NCBI RefSeq assembly: GCF_000024365.1
Contig: NC_013235.1
Location: forward strand, 3,100,001-3,164,000
Length of the DNA stretch: 64,000 bases
Direction: 5' to 3'
From: Nakamurella multipartita DSM 44233
GTDB lineage: Bacteria; Actinomycetota; Actinomycetes; Mycobacteriales; Nakamurellaceae
The position numbers were made by a program, and so were the translations under genes. Under the pieces are notes generated by a model. It had not been told where the DNA came from. It did not search any database and saw nothing but the letters and a program-made list of their open reading frames with translations. Position 1 is the stretch's first letter. Each line of letters opens with the position of its first letter. Shown here in pieces: positions 50,911-60,580 of the stretch.

Positions 50911-52708
50911 GACGCTCCTGAATAACGGTCACTTGTGGGTTCGGGAGTTCGCTTTGGGACAGTGGGAGCGTTCGCGCGTGATCGGGCTGTCAGGCGTGGT
51001 CCTGAGTCGTCGCCCGGCCCTGGATGATTCTCCTGACTGATCGGAGGGACGGGCCGTTGCTCACGGCCCGGTGAGGTCTCGTGCCGGCCGGTCAGGCCGG
51101 TGCAATGGTCCACGTCCCGCTCACCCGCGTCAGCCCGAGGGTGAGCATTCGCCTGAGGTTGATCGCAGCGGCGCGGTGGTGCCACCAGTGGTCGTTCTTG
51201 GCGACGCCGCGGTAGCGGACTTTGCGGTTGCCGCGGACCAGCCAGGAGATCGATCGTTCGACCATCGGCCGGTGCCGTCGGTAGACCTGTTGGAAGTCCT
51301 CGGTTTCCGCTTGTCGACGGGCCGCCCTGAGCAGGCTTTCGTACTCGGTCAGCTTCAGCGATCGACCGGCGTCGCTGGTCGTGCATTGGGCCCGGAGCGG
51401 GCAGCCGCGGCAAGCCGCTCCGAAGGTGACGGACCATTGCGCGGTGATCGACCGGGTCACCCCGTTCGGGCAGGTGGCCGTCCTGGCCTCGGGGTCGACG
51501 GTGAAGTCGTCCAGGGTGAACCCGCCCGGCACGGCCGACCGCAGCGGGAACGGCTTGATCAACGCGATGTGCCCGGCATGGTCCAGTTCGGCCCGCGCGG
51601 ATCCCGATCCGTACGCCGAATCGGCCAGCACGTGCAGCTTTTCGGTCTCCTGTGCCAGCAAGGTGGGTCCAACCTCGGCGTCGCTGTTGCCGCGTCCGCT
51701 GGCCATGGTCACCGCGCAGGCGGTGACCAGACCGGTGTCGGGTTCGACCGCGATGTGTGCCTTGAACCCGTCCTGCCGCCGGTGGACGGTCTTGTGGGCG
51801 TGCCGCGCCTCCGGGTCCACGGTGGAGATCACCCGGTCCGGGGCGACCCGCTGCGCGATCCGCCACCGTCCGTCGGTGCCGTCCGAGCCCTCGACCGGTT
51901 CCACGTCCTGCCCGGCGACCAACGCCAAGAGGGCGACCGCGTCCGCCGCCTTCGGTCCGAGCTCCTGGTCGGGCAGGTGTCCCAGCACCCGATGCGCGTC
52001 GGTGACCAGCGCATCGACAAGGGCCTCGCGGGCCTGCTGATCGTTCCAGGCGATCGCCGGTTTGCCCGGGTCGTCATAGTCGTGAGCCGAGCAGTGCTCG
52101 CCGACGACCTCGGCGGCGCCGGGTACCTCGCGGCGGACCCGGCGGATCGCCGCGATCAACTGGGTGACCGTGTCCTGGGTGGCGACCGCGTCGTCCAGGA
52201 TCGTGGAATCCAACGCTCGCCTGCTCTTTCCAGCCAGCACCCCGGTCTGGTCCACGACCTGGCGGACCGCGTCGAAGATCCGGTTCGGCGACTGCGAAGC
52301 GGCCAGCCGACGCCGCCAGTACGTCAATGTCGTGGCATGGAACGCCGCAGCGGTCACCGGTAACCCGCACGCTGCCTTCCACCGCAGATCGAACGTCACC
52401 GAGTCCACCGTGTCCGCGTCGGACAGGCCGTGCAGAGCCTGCAGCACAATCACCGACGCCATCACGTCGGCCGGCACTGACGGGCGGCCCCGACCCGACG
52501 GAAACAGATCCGCGAACATGCCGTCCGGGAACACCTCCCGACGGTGCGCGGCCAGAAACGCGAACACGCTGCCCGGCTTGAGCAGCCCACCGACTACCGA
52601 CTCGGCATCCAACAACTCACGCTGATCCCGCGACCGACCCTGCACACCAAGATCATCCCGAACCCACAAGATCAACAGGGGCCGACATACGGATAATTCA
52701 GGAGCGTC
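50911..52708 (-). mobile_element. IS1182-family insertion sequence
   Basis: A 1,798-bp element. The ends GACGCTCCTGAAT (left) and ATTCAGGAGCGTC (right) are inverted repeats, and CTAG flanks both sides (50907-50910 and 52709-52712) as a four-base palindromic target duplication, which suits the IS1182 family. It contains one intact transposase gene. It sits in intergenic DNA. Confidence 0.9.
51092..52675 (-). CDS. IS1182-family transposase
   Basis: A 527-residue transposase: N-terminal DUF772-like domain (FPSGRGRPSVPADVMASVIVLQALHGLSDADTVDSVTFDLRWKAACGL), then the DDE core with ALDSTILDDAV, HVLADSAYGSGSAR and a C-terminal ERSISWLVRGNRKVRYRG. A CRGCPLRAQC cysteine group lies near residue 430, as in this family. 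The gene is intact. Confidence 0.93.
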   Translation of the reverse strand: MILWVRDDLGVQGRSRDQRELLDAESVVGGLLKPGSVFAFLAAHRREVFPDGMFADLFPSGRGRPSVPADVMASVIVLQALHGLSDADTVDSVTFDLRWKAACGLPVTAAAFHATTLTYWRRRLAASQSPNRIFDAVRQVVDQTGVLAGKSRRALDSTILDDAVATQDTVTQLIAAIRRVRREVPGAAEVVGEHCSAHDYDDPGKPAIAWNDQQAREALVDALVTDAHRVLGHLPDQELGPKAADAVALLALVAGQDVEPVEGSDGTDGRWRIAQRVAPDRVISTVDPEARHAHKTVHRRQDGFKAHIAVEPDTGLVTACAVTMASGRGNSDAEVGPTLLAQETEKLHVLADSAYGSGSARAELDHAGHIALIKPFPLRSAVPGGFTLDDFTVDPEARTATCPNGVTRSITAQWSVTFGAACRGCPLRAQCTTSDAGRSLKLTEYESLLRAARRQAETEDFQQVYRRHRPMVERSISWLVRGNRKVRYRGVAKNDHWWHHRAAAINLRRMLTLGLTRVSGTWTIAPA

Positions 52709-52738
52709 CTAGAACCGCCCCAGGAGCGCCGGACGGCC

Positions 52739-53551
52739 TCAGCCCGGGATTATCCGATGCGCGTACACCGTGCTCCGGGCGTACCAGCCGGTGCGTCGGT
52801 ACGGCCGGATCCGGACGCCGGCCGGAATCTCGTTGTGGTTGGCGTCGATCCGCCCGCCGCCGCCGGAATCGATCACCAACGGCACGGACCCGCCGACGCC
52901 GCAGTCGCCGAGCCACAGCACGGCGTGCGAGACGACGCCGGCATCGGAATGCATGTACAAGATGTCCGCCGGCTCCAATGTCGCGACGAACGCGTCGTAG
53001 TCACCGGCCGGCAGGACCTGCACCCGGCGCGAGAACAACGAGCCCTCGCTGGTGCTCCGGTGCAGTTCGGATTGCGCGCCGACGCCCGTCGGCAGATCGA
53101 CGCCCAGGGCGTACGAATAGACGAACCCGATGAAGTTGCTGCAATCCATGCCCGGTCCGCGCCGGCCGGACCGCACGGGTTTGTGCGGCCAATCGGCCGG
53201 CGGCGCCCAGGACGGCACGTGATGGTGCTGGTAGTCCAGCCCAATCAGCGCGGCGGCGACGGTGACGACTCGTTCGCGGGCCAGCCGACCATGTGGCCGG
53301 TCGACCGGCGGCGGATACCGCATCGCCGGCGGGCCCCAGGATCCCCACCGCGCCCGCGTCGACTCCGTGTACCAATGTTCGAACGGCACGCGTGCTTGCG
53401 CCCGCGGATCGCACCACGGCGCCTGGTCGAAGTTCGCCGTGCGCTCGTGGGCCGGCCGGCTGAACTGCACCGAATACGGTGAGCGGTAGTCCGGAACGGC
53501 GTTCGTGGGGCGCAACGCCGCCCGAGGACTGTCACTGTCAGCGATACTCAC
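52739..53551 (-). CDS. NlpC/P60-like cysteine peptidase-fold protein
   Basis: A 270-residue protein. The motif GMDCSNFIGFVYSYALG (about 134-150) carries the candidate catalytic cysteine, DAGVVSHAVLWLGDCG carries the candidate histidine, and LVIDSGGGGRID follows. This order is that of NlpC/P60 peptidases, which cleave peptidoglycan stem peptides, or the related amidases. No signal peptide is present, so location is uncertain. It stands alone between two insertion sequences, the IS256 element starting 21 bases upstream of its start. Confidence 0.75.
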   Translation of the reverse strand: MSIADSDSPRAALRPTNAVPDYRSPYSVQFSRPAHERTANFDQAPWCDPRAQARVPFEHWYTESTRARWGSWGPPAMRYPPPVDRPHGRLARERVVTVAAALIGLDYQHHHVPSWAPPADWPHKPVRSGRRGPGMDCSNFIGFVYSYALGVDLPTGVGAQSELHRSTSEGSLFSRRVQVLPAGDYDAFVATLEPADILYMHSDAGVVSHAVLWLGDCGVGGSVPLVIDSGGGGRIDANHNEIPAGVRIRPYRRTGWYARSTVYAHRIIPG

Positions 53552-53571
53552 TCACGGATTGTGACACCGGT

Positions 53572-55023
53572 AGTTGAGTCCACCAGAGTGGTGTACGACC
53601 ACTGATCGACCTTGACCCCCTGACCAGGCAGGTCGGGGCGTGTCGGTCCCGGGACGAGGACGGCCACCGCGTGAGGCTTCGAAGGACCTCTCACAGTCTG
53701 TCGAAGGAGACATCACGCGATGACCACTGCCCAGCCTAACGACCCGACGACCGCCGTCGGTGACATGCTCGCGTCGGCGAGCCCGGACCTGCTCCGCTCG
53801 ATGCTGTCCACGTTCATTCAGACGCTGATGGGCGCCGAGGCCGACGCCCTGTGCGGCGCCGGCTACGGCGAACGCAGCCCGGACCGGGTCAACTCCCGCA
53901 ACGGGTACCGGCACCGGGACTGCGACACCCGGGTCGGCACCCTGGACGTGGCAGTGCCGAAACTGCGGTCCGGGTCGTACTTCCCGGACTGGCTGCTCGA
54001 ACGGCGGACCCGCGCCGAACGCGCCCTGGTCTCCGTCGTCGCGACCTCGTACCTGCTGGGAGTCTCGACCCGGCGGGTGGAGAAACTGGTCCAAGCATTG
54101 GGCGTGACGTCGCTGTCCAAGTCGCAGGTGTCGATCATGGCCCGCGACCTGGACGAGCAGGTCGAGGCGTTCCGCACCCGCCCGCTGGACCAGGGCCCGT
54201 ACACGTTCCTCGCGGCCGACGCGCTGGTCCTCAAGGTCCGCGAGGGCGGCCGGGTCGTGCAGGTCCACGCCCTGCTCGCGACCGGGGTCAACGGTGACGG
54301 GCATCGCGAGATCCTGGGCCTGGACGTGACCAGCCGCGAGGACGGCGCCGGCTGGTTGGCGTTCCTGCGTGGCCTGGTCGCCCGGCGCTTGTCCGGGGTC
54401 CGGCTGGTCACCAGCGACGCGCACAGCGGCCTGGTCGCCGCGATCGGCGCGACCCTGCCGGGTGCCTCGTGGCAGCGATGCCGCACGCATTACGCGGTGA
54501 ACCTGATGTCGATCACCCCGAAGAGCAGCTGGCCGTGGGTGCGGACCATGCTGCACTCGATCTACGACCAGGTCGACGCGAAAGCCGTGGCTGCCCAGTT
54601 CGACCGGGTGATCGACACGCTCGCCGAGAAGCTGCCCGCGGTCGCCGATCACCTCGACCAGGCCCGGGCCGACCTGCTCGCGTTCACCCCGTTCCCGAAG
54701 GAGATCTGGCGGCAGATCTGGTCCAACAACCCGCAGGAACGGCTCAACAAAGAGATCCGCCGCCGGACCGACGTCGTCGGGATCTTCCCCGACCGGGGCG
54801 CTCTGATCCGCCTCGTCGGCGCCGTCCTGGCCGAGCAACACGACGAATGGACCGAGGGCCGCCGCTACCTTGGCATCGACGTCCTGGCCCGCTCCCAGAC
54901 CGCCAACGGACCCGACGCGAAGGAGGACACCAGCACCACGCCCGCGATCACCACCGCCGCCTGACCAACGAAGATCACCGGCGGCCGGACCTCGTCACGT
55001 ACACCACTCAGCTGGGCTTGACC
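53572..55023 (+). mobile_element. IS256-family insertion sequence
   Basis: A 1,452-bp element with imperfect inverted repeats (left AGTTGAGTCCACCAGAGTGG; right, reversed, GGTCAAGCCCAGCTGAGTGG), the inner twelve bases GAGTGGTGTACG being identical. An eight-base direct repeat ACACCGGT flanks it (53564-53571 and 55024-55031), the expected IS256 duplication length. It carries one intact transposase gene. Confidence 0.88.
53720..54964 (+). CDS. IS256-family (mutator-type) transposase
   Basis: A 414-residue transposase: SRNGYRHRDCDTRVGTLDVAVPKLRSGSYFP in the N-terminal part, then the DDE site with Asp in FLAADALVLKVREG, Asp in LVTSDAHSGLVAAIG and Glu in NNPQERLNKEIRRRTDVVGIFP. These are hallmarks of the mutator family. 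AAGGAGA precedes the start. The gene is intact. Confidence 0.95.
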   Translation: MTTAQPNDPTTAVGDMLASASPDLLRSMLSTFIQTLMGAEADALCGAGYGERSPDRVNSRNGYRHRDCDTRVGTLDVAVPKLRSGSYFPDWLLERRTRAERALVSVVATSYLLGVSTRRVEKLVQALGVTSLSKSQVSIMARDLDEQVEAFRTRPLDQGPYTFLAADALVLKVREGGRVVQVHALLATGVNGDGHREILGLDVTSREDGAGWLAFLRGLVARRLSGVRLVTSDAHSGLVAAIGATLPGASWQRCRTHYAVNLMSITPKSSWPWVRTMLHSIYDQVDAKAVAAQFDRVIDTLAEKLPAVADHLDQARADLLAFTPFPKEIWRQIWSNNPQERLNKEIRRRTDVVGIFPDRGALIRLVGAVLAEQHDEWTEGRRYLGIDVLARSQTANGPDAKEDTSTTPAITTAA

Positions 55024-55185
55024 ACACCGGTCAACCGGCACCCGGCCACTGGATGTCGTACTCCCTGGCGGGTATCCACGTGCCTGACTTGGGTGGTCGG
55101 GGTGCAAACCCGCTACACGCCGTCACCAAATTCCCGCCAGTCGAGGTCGTCCGCACGGCAGGTACCCGGCTCATACTGTTCAGCC

Positions 55186-55791
55186 ATGGGGGCAAGATCC
55201 GTAACCGCTGTGGGTGTGTTGTTGCTCGGGCCCGTCGAAGGAGGACGCTCGTCGCAGTGGATAGTCGCGCATAGCGCGGCGTTGGTATCGAATCCCCTTC
55301 CTAACGGCCCTGCCTGGCACCCGCGAGCCACGGCACGACCGCTGCGGCGATTTTTTTCTGCCTTGACCACCGCCGCTGCTGTGATCGGCCTAAGCTCGTG
55401 CAGCGCTCCCTCTGCCACAAGCACGTCGACCGACGATCCCAACGTCCGGCGCGTTACCTACGAAATCACGGGCCGATGGAACGGGTGGGATCCGGCCATC
55501 GCAAAGGCTTGTGATTATCCCGGCGACTGTCCTAAGGACTCCACGGGAGCCGGGAAGGTCACGTTTGTTGACGGCTCGGGAGTCAACCGCACCTTCAATG
55601 CCTGGTTCCCCGACACGCAGAACGTGAGCATTAGCCCAGGCGACCGAGCCGCGATCCACATCGAAAGCCTCGCCGAGACGGCGGGTTACGTTGAGTGCGT
55701 AATCCGGGTCGACGGGCGAGAGGTCGCTCGACAGCGCGATGACGCGGTAAACCGGGCACCCGAAGTATCCTGCGATATTTCGGTCACGTAG
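55186..55791 (+). CDS. MmpS-like lipoprotein
   Basis: The frame encodes a lipoprotein with lipobox IGLSSC and a 100-residue mature part: RRVTYEITGRWNGWDPAI, then GKVTFVDGSGVNRTFNAWFPDTQNVSISPGD and HIESLAETAGYVECVIRVDGREV, the MmpS-type beta-sandwich pattern. MmpS proteins assist MmpL-type exporters in mycobacteria; here no MmpL partner is nearby. The start is uncertain: ATG 55186 gives a long signal peptide, whereas a TTG near 55282 would give a more typical 36-residue one. The region upstream is a former IS256 flank. Confidence 0.65.
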   Translation: MGARSVTAVGVLLLGPVEGGRSSQWIVAHSAALVSNPLPNGPAWHPRATARPLRRFFSALTTAAAVIGLSSCSAPSATSTSTDDPNVRRVTYEITGRWNGWDPAIAKACDYPGDCPKDSTGAGKVTFVDGSGVNRTFNAWFPDTQNVSISPGDRAAIHIESLAETAGYVECVIRVDGREVARQRDDAVNRAPEVSCDISVT

Positions 55792-55908
55792 CGAAAAGCA
55801 AAGAGCGTTTCAAGATCAACAAACGTTCAGGACCGAACAGAAGATGATCATGAACCGCGAAAGCCACCGCGTCGGAGGCCACTCCCTGACGCATTTCGGG
55901 ATGCCGCC

Positions 55909-56226
55909 TTGGAACCCGGCAAGATTTCCGACCGAATTGAACGCCTGACCGGCGACGACCGATTCAGCCGCAACACCGACGGTATCGCCGTGCATCGCGG
56001 CGCACTCATCCGCGCCCGCAACGCGGTAGACCGCGAGATTGCCGAGATGACACCCTCCACCGGCGATGAGGAACCGCTGACCCAGGAGGAATGCGAGTGG
56101 CTGGAAGCATCTGATCTCGAGGTTTTGACGGCGACGATTTCGACCCGGTCGCGGCTGGGCATCCGAATCCCGCGATTGTCAGCGGTCATGAAATTCCCCA
56201 GGTCGGGGTGGGTGTCCGTCACGTAA
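55909..56226 (+). pseudogene. Hypothetical gene fragment cut by the IS21 element
   Basis: The readable protein is soluble and charged: DRIERLTGDDRFSRNTDGIAVHRG, ARNAVDREIAEMTPSTGDEEPLTQEECEWLEAS, TATISTRSRLGIRIPR. The last dozen residues are from the IS21 end. No ATG or ribosome binding site is found; TTG 55909 is the only start codon. It is probably the remaining 5' part of a gene whose 3' part was displaced by IS21. I do not recognise the family. Confidence 0.45.
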
Positions 56227-56346
56227 TTCCCCACCCTGGTGCGTCACGTAATTCCCCATGGGGACGACGGCGTGCCGTCGGCTGGTGGGTCCTGCTCGCA
56301 GTTCACGCTCACCGCCGGCCGTCAGGTGGCCCGGACGGGAGCGGTG

Positions 56347-57903
56347 ATGGGCAGGAGGAGCTTCGACGTGGTGGATCTGCTGGAGTTGTTCACGCACTGG
56401 GAGGCGGGCCGGTCTCAGTCGCAGATCGCGGACAGCCTCAACCTCGATCGGAAGACAGTGCGCAAGTACACGGCGCCGCTGGTGCAGCGGGGCCTGGTGC
56501 CCGGCGGCCCGCCGGTCGGCGAGCAGGTATGGGAGCAGCGGATCGCGCAGTGGTTTCCTCAGGTGGTCGACCGAAGGTTGCGGCAGGTGACTTGGCCGCA
56601 GATTGAGGCGCATCGGGATTACATCGTCGAGCAACTCGGCGAGGGCGTGACGGTGGCGACGATCAGCCAGCGGCTGACCGATGAGCATGGGCTGATCGCG
56701 TCGGAGTCGTCGGTGCGGCGATGGATGAACGCGAACCTGACCGAGCAGGTCGCCCGTCACCGGGCGTCGCCGCCGCGGCCGCCGGTGGAACCGGGCAGCG
56801 AAGCACAGATCGACTACGGCGCTCTGGGGTCGTGGGTCGACCCGGCCACCGACCGGCGGCGGACGTTGTGGGCGTTCGTGATGGTGCTGGCATGTTCCCG
56901 GCTGATGTTCGTGCACCCGGTGCTCCGGTTGGACCAGACATCCTGGTGTGCAAGCCATGTGCTCGCGTTCGAGTACTTCCAGGGTTGCGTGGCCCGGCTG
57001 GTGCCGGACAATCTGAAGACCGGAGTCGACCGGCCGGACCTGTACGACCCGAGGATGAACCGGGCCTACGCCGAGCTGGCCAGCCATTACGGTGTGCTGC
57101 CCGACCCGGCGCGGGTCCGAAAGCCCAAGGACAAGGCCCGGGTAGAACGGGCCATGCCTTACGTGCGTGACTCGTTCTGGCGGGGCCGCACTTTCACCAG
57201 CCTGCAACAGATCCAGCAGGCCGCCGTGGTCTGGTGTGACGAGGTCGCGAACGTCCGCAAACACCGCAGCCTGGACGGCGCAACGCCCCGGTCGGTCTTC
57301 GACGCCGTCGAGGCCCCGGCTCTGCAACCGTTGCCGCGCAACGAGTTCGTCCTCGCGACCTGGTCGGTCGGCAAAGTAGGGGTTGATTGCCACCTCAAAG
57401 TAGGCCCCGCTCTCTACTCGGTGCCGTGGCGGCTGATCGGACAGCAGTTGCACGCTCGGACGGCCGGCGGCACGGTGCAGATCCTGCACGAGAACAAGGT
57501 CGTGGCCACCCACATCAGGCTGCCCAGGGGACGGGCGACCGACTTCGAGCACTACCCGCCGGAGAAGATCGCGTTCCACATGCGCAACCCGACCTGGTGC
57601 CGCAACGAGGCAAGCAAGATCGGTCCGGCGACCGCCGCCGTCATCGACGAGCTGATGGAGCACACCGCGATCCACCGGCTCCGCTCGGCCCAAGGCATCA
57701 TCGGCCTGGCCGGCCGTCCCGGCATCGGCCCGGACCGGCTGGAAGCGGCTTGCGCCCGCGCGTTGGCCGTCGGCGATCCCCGCTACCGGACGATCAAGGG
57801 GATCCTCGCGGTGCACGCCGAAGCCCCACCGGCCGAACCCACCGCCGGCGCTGCCGCGGACACACCCGCGTTCCTGCGCGGACCCGAGCAACTCCTCGGC
57901 TAA
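56347..57903 (+). CDS. istA: IS21-family transposase IstA
   Basis: A 518-residue transposase: an N-terminal HTH (FDVVDLLELFTHWEAGRSQSQIADSLNLDRKTVRKY) and an rve-type integrase core with Asp in EAQIDYGALGSWV, Asp in VARLVPDNLKTGV and Glu in DKARVERAMPYV. The C-terminal Mu-type beta domain includes VGPALYSVPWRLIGQQLHAR. I begin at ATG 56347; upstream residues come from the IS end. Confidence 0.93.
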   Translation: MGRRSFDVVDLLELFTHWEAGRSQSQIADSLNLDRKTVRKYTAPLVQRGLVPGGPPVGEQVWEQRIAQWFPQVVDRRLRQVTWPQIEAHRDYIVEQLGEGVTVATISQRLTDEHGLIASESSVRRWMNANLTEQVARHRASPPRPPVEPGSEAQIDYGALGSWVDPATDRRRTLWAFVMVLACSRLMFVHPVLRLDQTSWCASHVLAFEYFQGCVARLVPDNLKTGVDRPDLYDPRMNRAYAELASHYGVLPDPARVRKPKDKARVERAMPYVRDSFWRGRTFTSLQQIQQAAVVWCDEVANVRKHRSLDGATPRSVFDAVEAPALQPLPRNEFVLATWSVGKVGVDCHLKVGPALYSVPWRLIGQQLHARTAGGTVQILHENKVVATHIRLPRGRATDFEHYPPEKIAFHMRNPTWCRNEASKIGPATAAVIDELMEHTAIHRLRSAQGIIGLAGRPGIGPDRLEAACARALAVGDPRYRTIKGILAVHAEAPPAEPTAGAAADTPAFLRGPEQLLG

Positions 57904-58036
57904 CTCCGCTCCGACGGGCCCCGCTCGGGTGGCCGGTCCAGCCCCGGGCCAGCTTCGGCGGTTGGCCCGCCCCACGCTCACCGGACTTCGTTTCCTTTGT
58001 CTTCCTTCTACTCTCATCGAGAGGAAACACCACACA

Positions 58037-58813
58037 ATGACGATCCTGGACCCATCGCTGCGGGACGCGTTACGCACCCTCAAGCTCACCGGGATGCTGC
58101 AGACCCTGGACGCCCGGCTGACCCAGACCCGCGACGGCACCCTGGGCCACCTGGAGTTCCTGCAGGTCCTGTGCGAGGACGAGATCGCCCGCCGGGAGAC
58201 CGCTGCCCTGGCCCGCCGCGTCCGCCGCGCCCGGTTCGAAGAACAGGTCACCCTCGAAGGCTTTGACTTCGCCGCGAACCCGAAGATCCCCGCCCCGCAG
58301 ATCCGGGACCTGGCCGCCCTACGCTGGCTGGGCGCCGGCGAATCGGTCATCCTGTTCGGCCCGGTCGGGGTCGGCAAGACCCACGTCGCCCAAGCCCTCG
58401 GGCACCTCGTCGCCCGGCGGGGCGGCGAGGTCCGCTTCGCCAAGACCAGCCGGGTGCTGGCCGACCTCGCCGGCGGGCACGCAGACCGCACCTGGGGTGC
58501 CCGGGTCCGCGAGTACACCCGACCCGCCGTCCTGATCCTGGACGACTTCGCCCTCCGGGAGCACACCGCCGCCCAGGCCGACGACCTCTACGAGCTCATC
58601 TCGGAGCGGGCCGTGCACCACCGGCCGCTGGTGCTGACCAGCAACCGCAAGCCAATCGACTGGTACCCGCTGTTCCCGAACCCCGTCGTCGCCGAGAGCC
58701 TGCTCGACCGACTGATCAACACCAGCCACCAGGTCCTCATGGACGGACCGTCCTACCGGCCCCGCAAGCGGCCCGGGCGAGCCGACTCGACACCACCGCC
58801 CGCCGACCGGTAG
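58037..58813 (+). CDS. istB: IS21-family helper ATPase IstB
   Basis: A 258-residue AAA+ ATPase: LRTLKLTGMLQTLDARLTQ at the start, Walker A GPVGVGKTHVAQALGHL, Walker B VLILDDFAL and sensor-1 VLTSNRKPIDWYPLF. IstB helps IstA by assembling on target DNA. It starts 133 bases after istA with a GAGAGGAAA site just upstream. Confidence 0.94.
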   Translation: MTILDPSLRDALRTLKLTGMLQTLDARLTQTRDGTLGHLEFLQVLCEDEIARRETAALARRVRRARFEEQVTLEGFDFAANPKIPAPQIRDLAALRWLGAGESVILFGPVGVGKTHVAQALGHLVARRGGEVRFAKTSRVLADLAGGHADRTWGARVREYTRPAVLILDDFALREHTAAQADDLYELISERAVHHRPLVLTSNRKPIDWYPLFPNPVVAESLLDRLINTSHQVLMDGPSYRPRKRPGRADSTPPPADR

Positions 58814-58870
58814 AACCAGACCAGCAGGGCCGACCTGGGGAATTACGTGACAGCAGCCCTGGGGAATTTC

Positions 58871-59128
58871 GTGACTGATGACACCGCGATCAATGATCAG
58901 CTAGAAGTAATCAAGGCAGGTCAGTTCGCCAGCAACGTCAATAGTGTTTTCGGTCAGTTCTACCGTGGACGCGCCGATTTCAGAATTAAACGGATCGCGG
59001 AAGTGGTCCGGATCGATCGGCAATTCGACGACGAACTACGTCGGGCCATTGCCGACACGCGTGAGTGGTGCGACCAGATCGAGGCGGCCATCGGTGCCCC
59101 ATACCAAGGGCTGAGGAGGATCAAGTAG
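58871..59128 (+). CDS. Small hypothetical protein downstream of IS21
   Basis: An 85-residue soluble protein: TDDTAINDQLEVIKAGQFASNVNSVFGQFYRGRADFRIKRIAEVVRIDRQFDDELRRAIADTREWCDQIE. The GTG at 58871 lies at the IS21 right end, so the native start was probably lost. The G+C content is lower than in core genes. It may be the 3' part of the fragment at 55909-56184, but I cannot verify the frame because no target duplication is found. No family recognised. Confidence 0.45.
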   Translation: MTDDTAINDQLEVIKAGQFASNVNSVFGQFYRGRADFRIKRIAEVVRIDRQFDDELRRAIADTREWCDQIEAAIGAPYQGLRRIK

Positions 59129-59178
59129 CGCTGACCTGTGGCCGAACCGGCATCACGACGGGGCCGCTCACGGTGTGC

Positions 59179-59667
59179 TCAGCCCAGCGAGAGGGCGACT
59201 CCGCTTCGCAGCTCCTCTTCGGTATAGGTCAGCCCACCTCGATGGCTCACCTGGATCTCGTAGAAGTCATGCCCACCCGGAATGTCGGCAATCGAAAACG
59301 GGTACCGACACGTCCCCGCGCCTTGCTGAATATCGTCAACGTCCACGTCACTCAGATCCTCGATTTCCTGACCTTCGCCGAGTTGACCGACCGCGACCGT
59401 ATTGCCGCCGACCTTGACCGTGACCTGCGCGCCTTGTCGGATGTCGTTGTATCCACTGCTGACGGTGTAGCAGTTATGGTCCAAGGTCAGCGATCCCACG
59501 GCGGTGAAACCATTGGTCAATCGCGAAATGACGAGGCCGGCGCCAACCGTAACGGCAATGACCGCGCTCGCAATGAGCAGTGCAGCCAGTGTCGACATCG
59601 GCTGCTTCGGCGCCGCCGGAGTAGCCTGCCAGCCCGACTGTCCAGAGTTGGGTTGTCCGTAGGTCAT
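59179..59667 (-). CDS. Membrane-anchored extracytoplasmic beta-domain protein
   Basis: A 162-residue protein: a proline/glutamine-rich cytosolic start, a single membrane helix (LAALLIASAVIAVTVGAGLVI), and an extracellular domain with LTLDHNCYTVSSGYNDIRQGAQVTVKVGGNTVAVGQL, GTCRYPFSIADIPGGHDFYEIQVSHRG. Two cysteines could form a disulfide. I know similar CYxxxGYxDI...FYxVxVxHRG proteins from actinobacteria, function unknown. It is convergent with the small hypothetical gene. Confidence 0.65.
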   Translation of the reverse strand: MTYGQPNSGQSGWQATPAAPKQPMSTLAALLIASAVIAVTVGAGLVISRLTNGFTAVGSLTLDHNCYTVSSGYNDIRQGAQVTVKVGGNTVAVGQLGEGQEIEDLSDVDVDDIQQGAGTCRYPFSIADIPGGHDFYEIQVSHRGGLTYTEEELRSGVALSLG

Positions 59668-60150
59668 TGCGCCCCCCAGCGATCCCTTGCGGGGAAGTCA
59701 ACCACGAATGCGGCCAAGTGGCATCACAGGACGCCGAGGAAGACTCGAAGTCAACACCATTGGGTCTTTCTGCCCCAGGGGCCGGACCCCCTACCCCCGC
59801 TCGCGCCGGTCCCCGTGGCATAGGTCATTTTCACACACAGAGCGCGTTATGCCTGAATACCCCCCCAGTTCGCCCACACCCGGCAGGCGGCGAGTGCGGC
59901 GGCCGGGTCTACCCGGGAATGGATGGGCCGGCGTGTTGCGGGGGCGACTCTCCTGGGCGGTAATGGTGCGCGACGTCGTGCTCCTGGTCTCGACCGTTGA
60001 CAACCCACCGATTCCCGTGGGAGTCCGACCACAGGATCCGCCACGTGATAAATCTGTTGCCCAAGGTGTGGGAGATCGCTCCGTACTCAGTCGAGATGGT
60101 CTGGGCCGCGCCCGCCGGAAGAACGGGCAGTAGTTCCTGCCAAGTTGGAA
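59668..60150. other. Intergenic region, nothing clearly coding
   Basis: About 480 bases. Short open frames occur on both strands but none has a family signature. I see no repeat, promoter or structured RNA I could support. Confidence 0.5.
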
Positions 60151-60580
60151 TTAATTGCTGCTGGTCGGTGCTTCGATCTGGCCGAAGCCAAAGCGTTTCT
60201 CGATCTGGTCCAGTGCCGCGCGGAGCCGTCCAAGTTGATTCTCATGGATGCCGAGCCAGATCATCTCGGGCCCACGTCCCTTGTCCACATTCAGGCCGAT
60301 CCGGGCGTAGCGCTGGCCGTTCCACGGTGTCCCGCCGGCACGCACGACGTCAGTGCTGCCGATGAGAACGGGCAGATGCTCATCGGCGTCGGATACCAAT
60401 AGGCACGTTCCATCGGCAAAGACATCGGCGCCCATCACAACAGCATCGGCGTTGCTTCCGAGTTCGTAATCGGAGACGCGGCGGTACGGCGCTCCGCTGG
60501 TCATCTCGCGCCAGTGCTCGGCGCAATAGACTTCATCGATCAACGGGCCGCCCGGCCCGCCGGGCACGTACCGGTAAAGC

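Larger units (their letters stand above)
56185..58875 (+). mobile_element. IS21-family insertion sequence
   Basis: A 2.7-kb element with istA and istB. The left end GTCATGAAATTCCCCAGG and the reversed right end GTCACGAAATTCCCCAGG are inverted repeats. Extra internal copies of GTCACGTAATTCCCCA occur near 56218 and 56244 and near the right end at 58842, the multiple terminal repeats typical of IS21. I found no convincing target duplication. Confidence 0.85.

Noticed and set aside
56179-58566. A 795-residue reverse-strand open frame over IS21
   Set aside because: It is antisense to istA and istB, which have intact catalytic motifs.
56177-58884. CCGCGAT on both sides of IS21 as a target duplication
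   Set aside because: The two copies are not adjacent to the element ends, so they do not fit a duplication.
59997-60137. Short + strand frame beginning MTTHRFPWESDHRIRHVINL
   Set aside because: It looks protein-like in part but has no ribosome binding site or family and is only about 50 residues before unrelated sequence.
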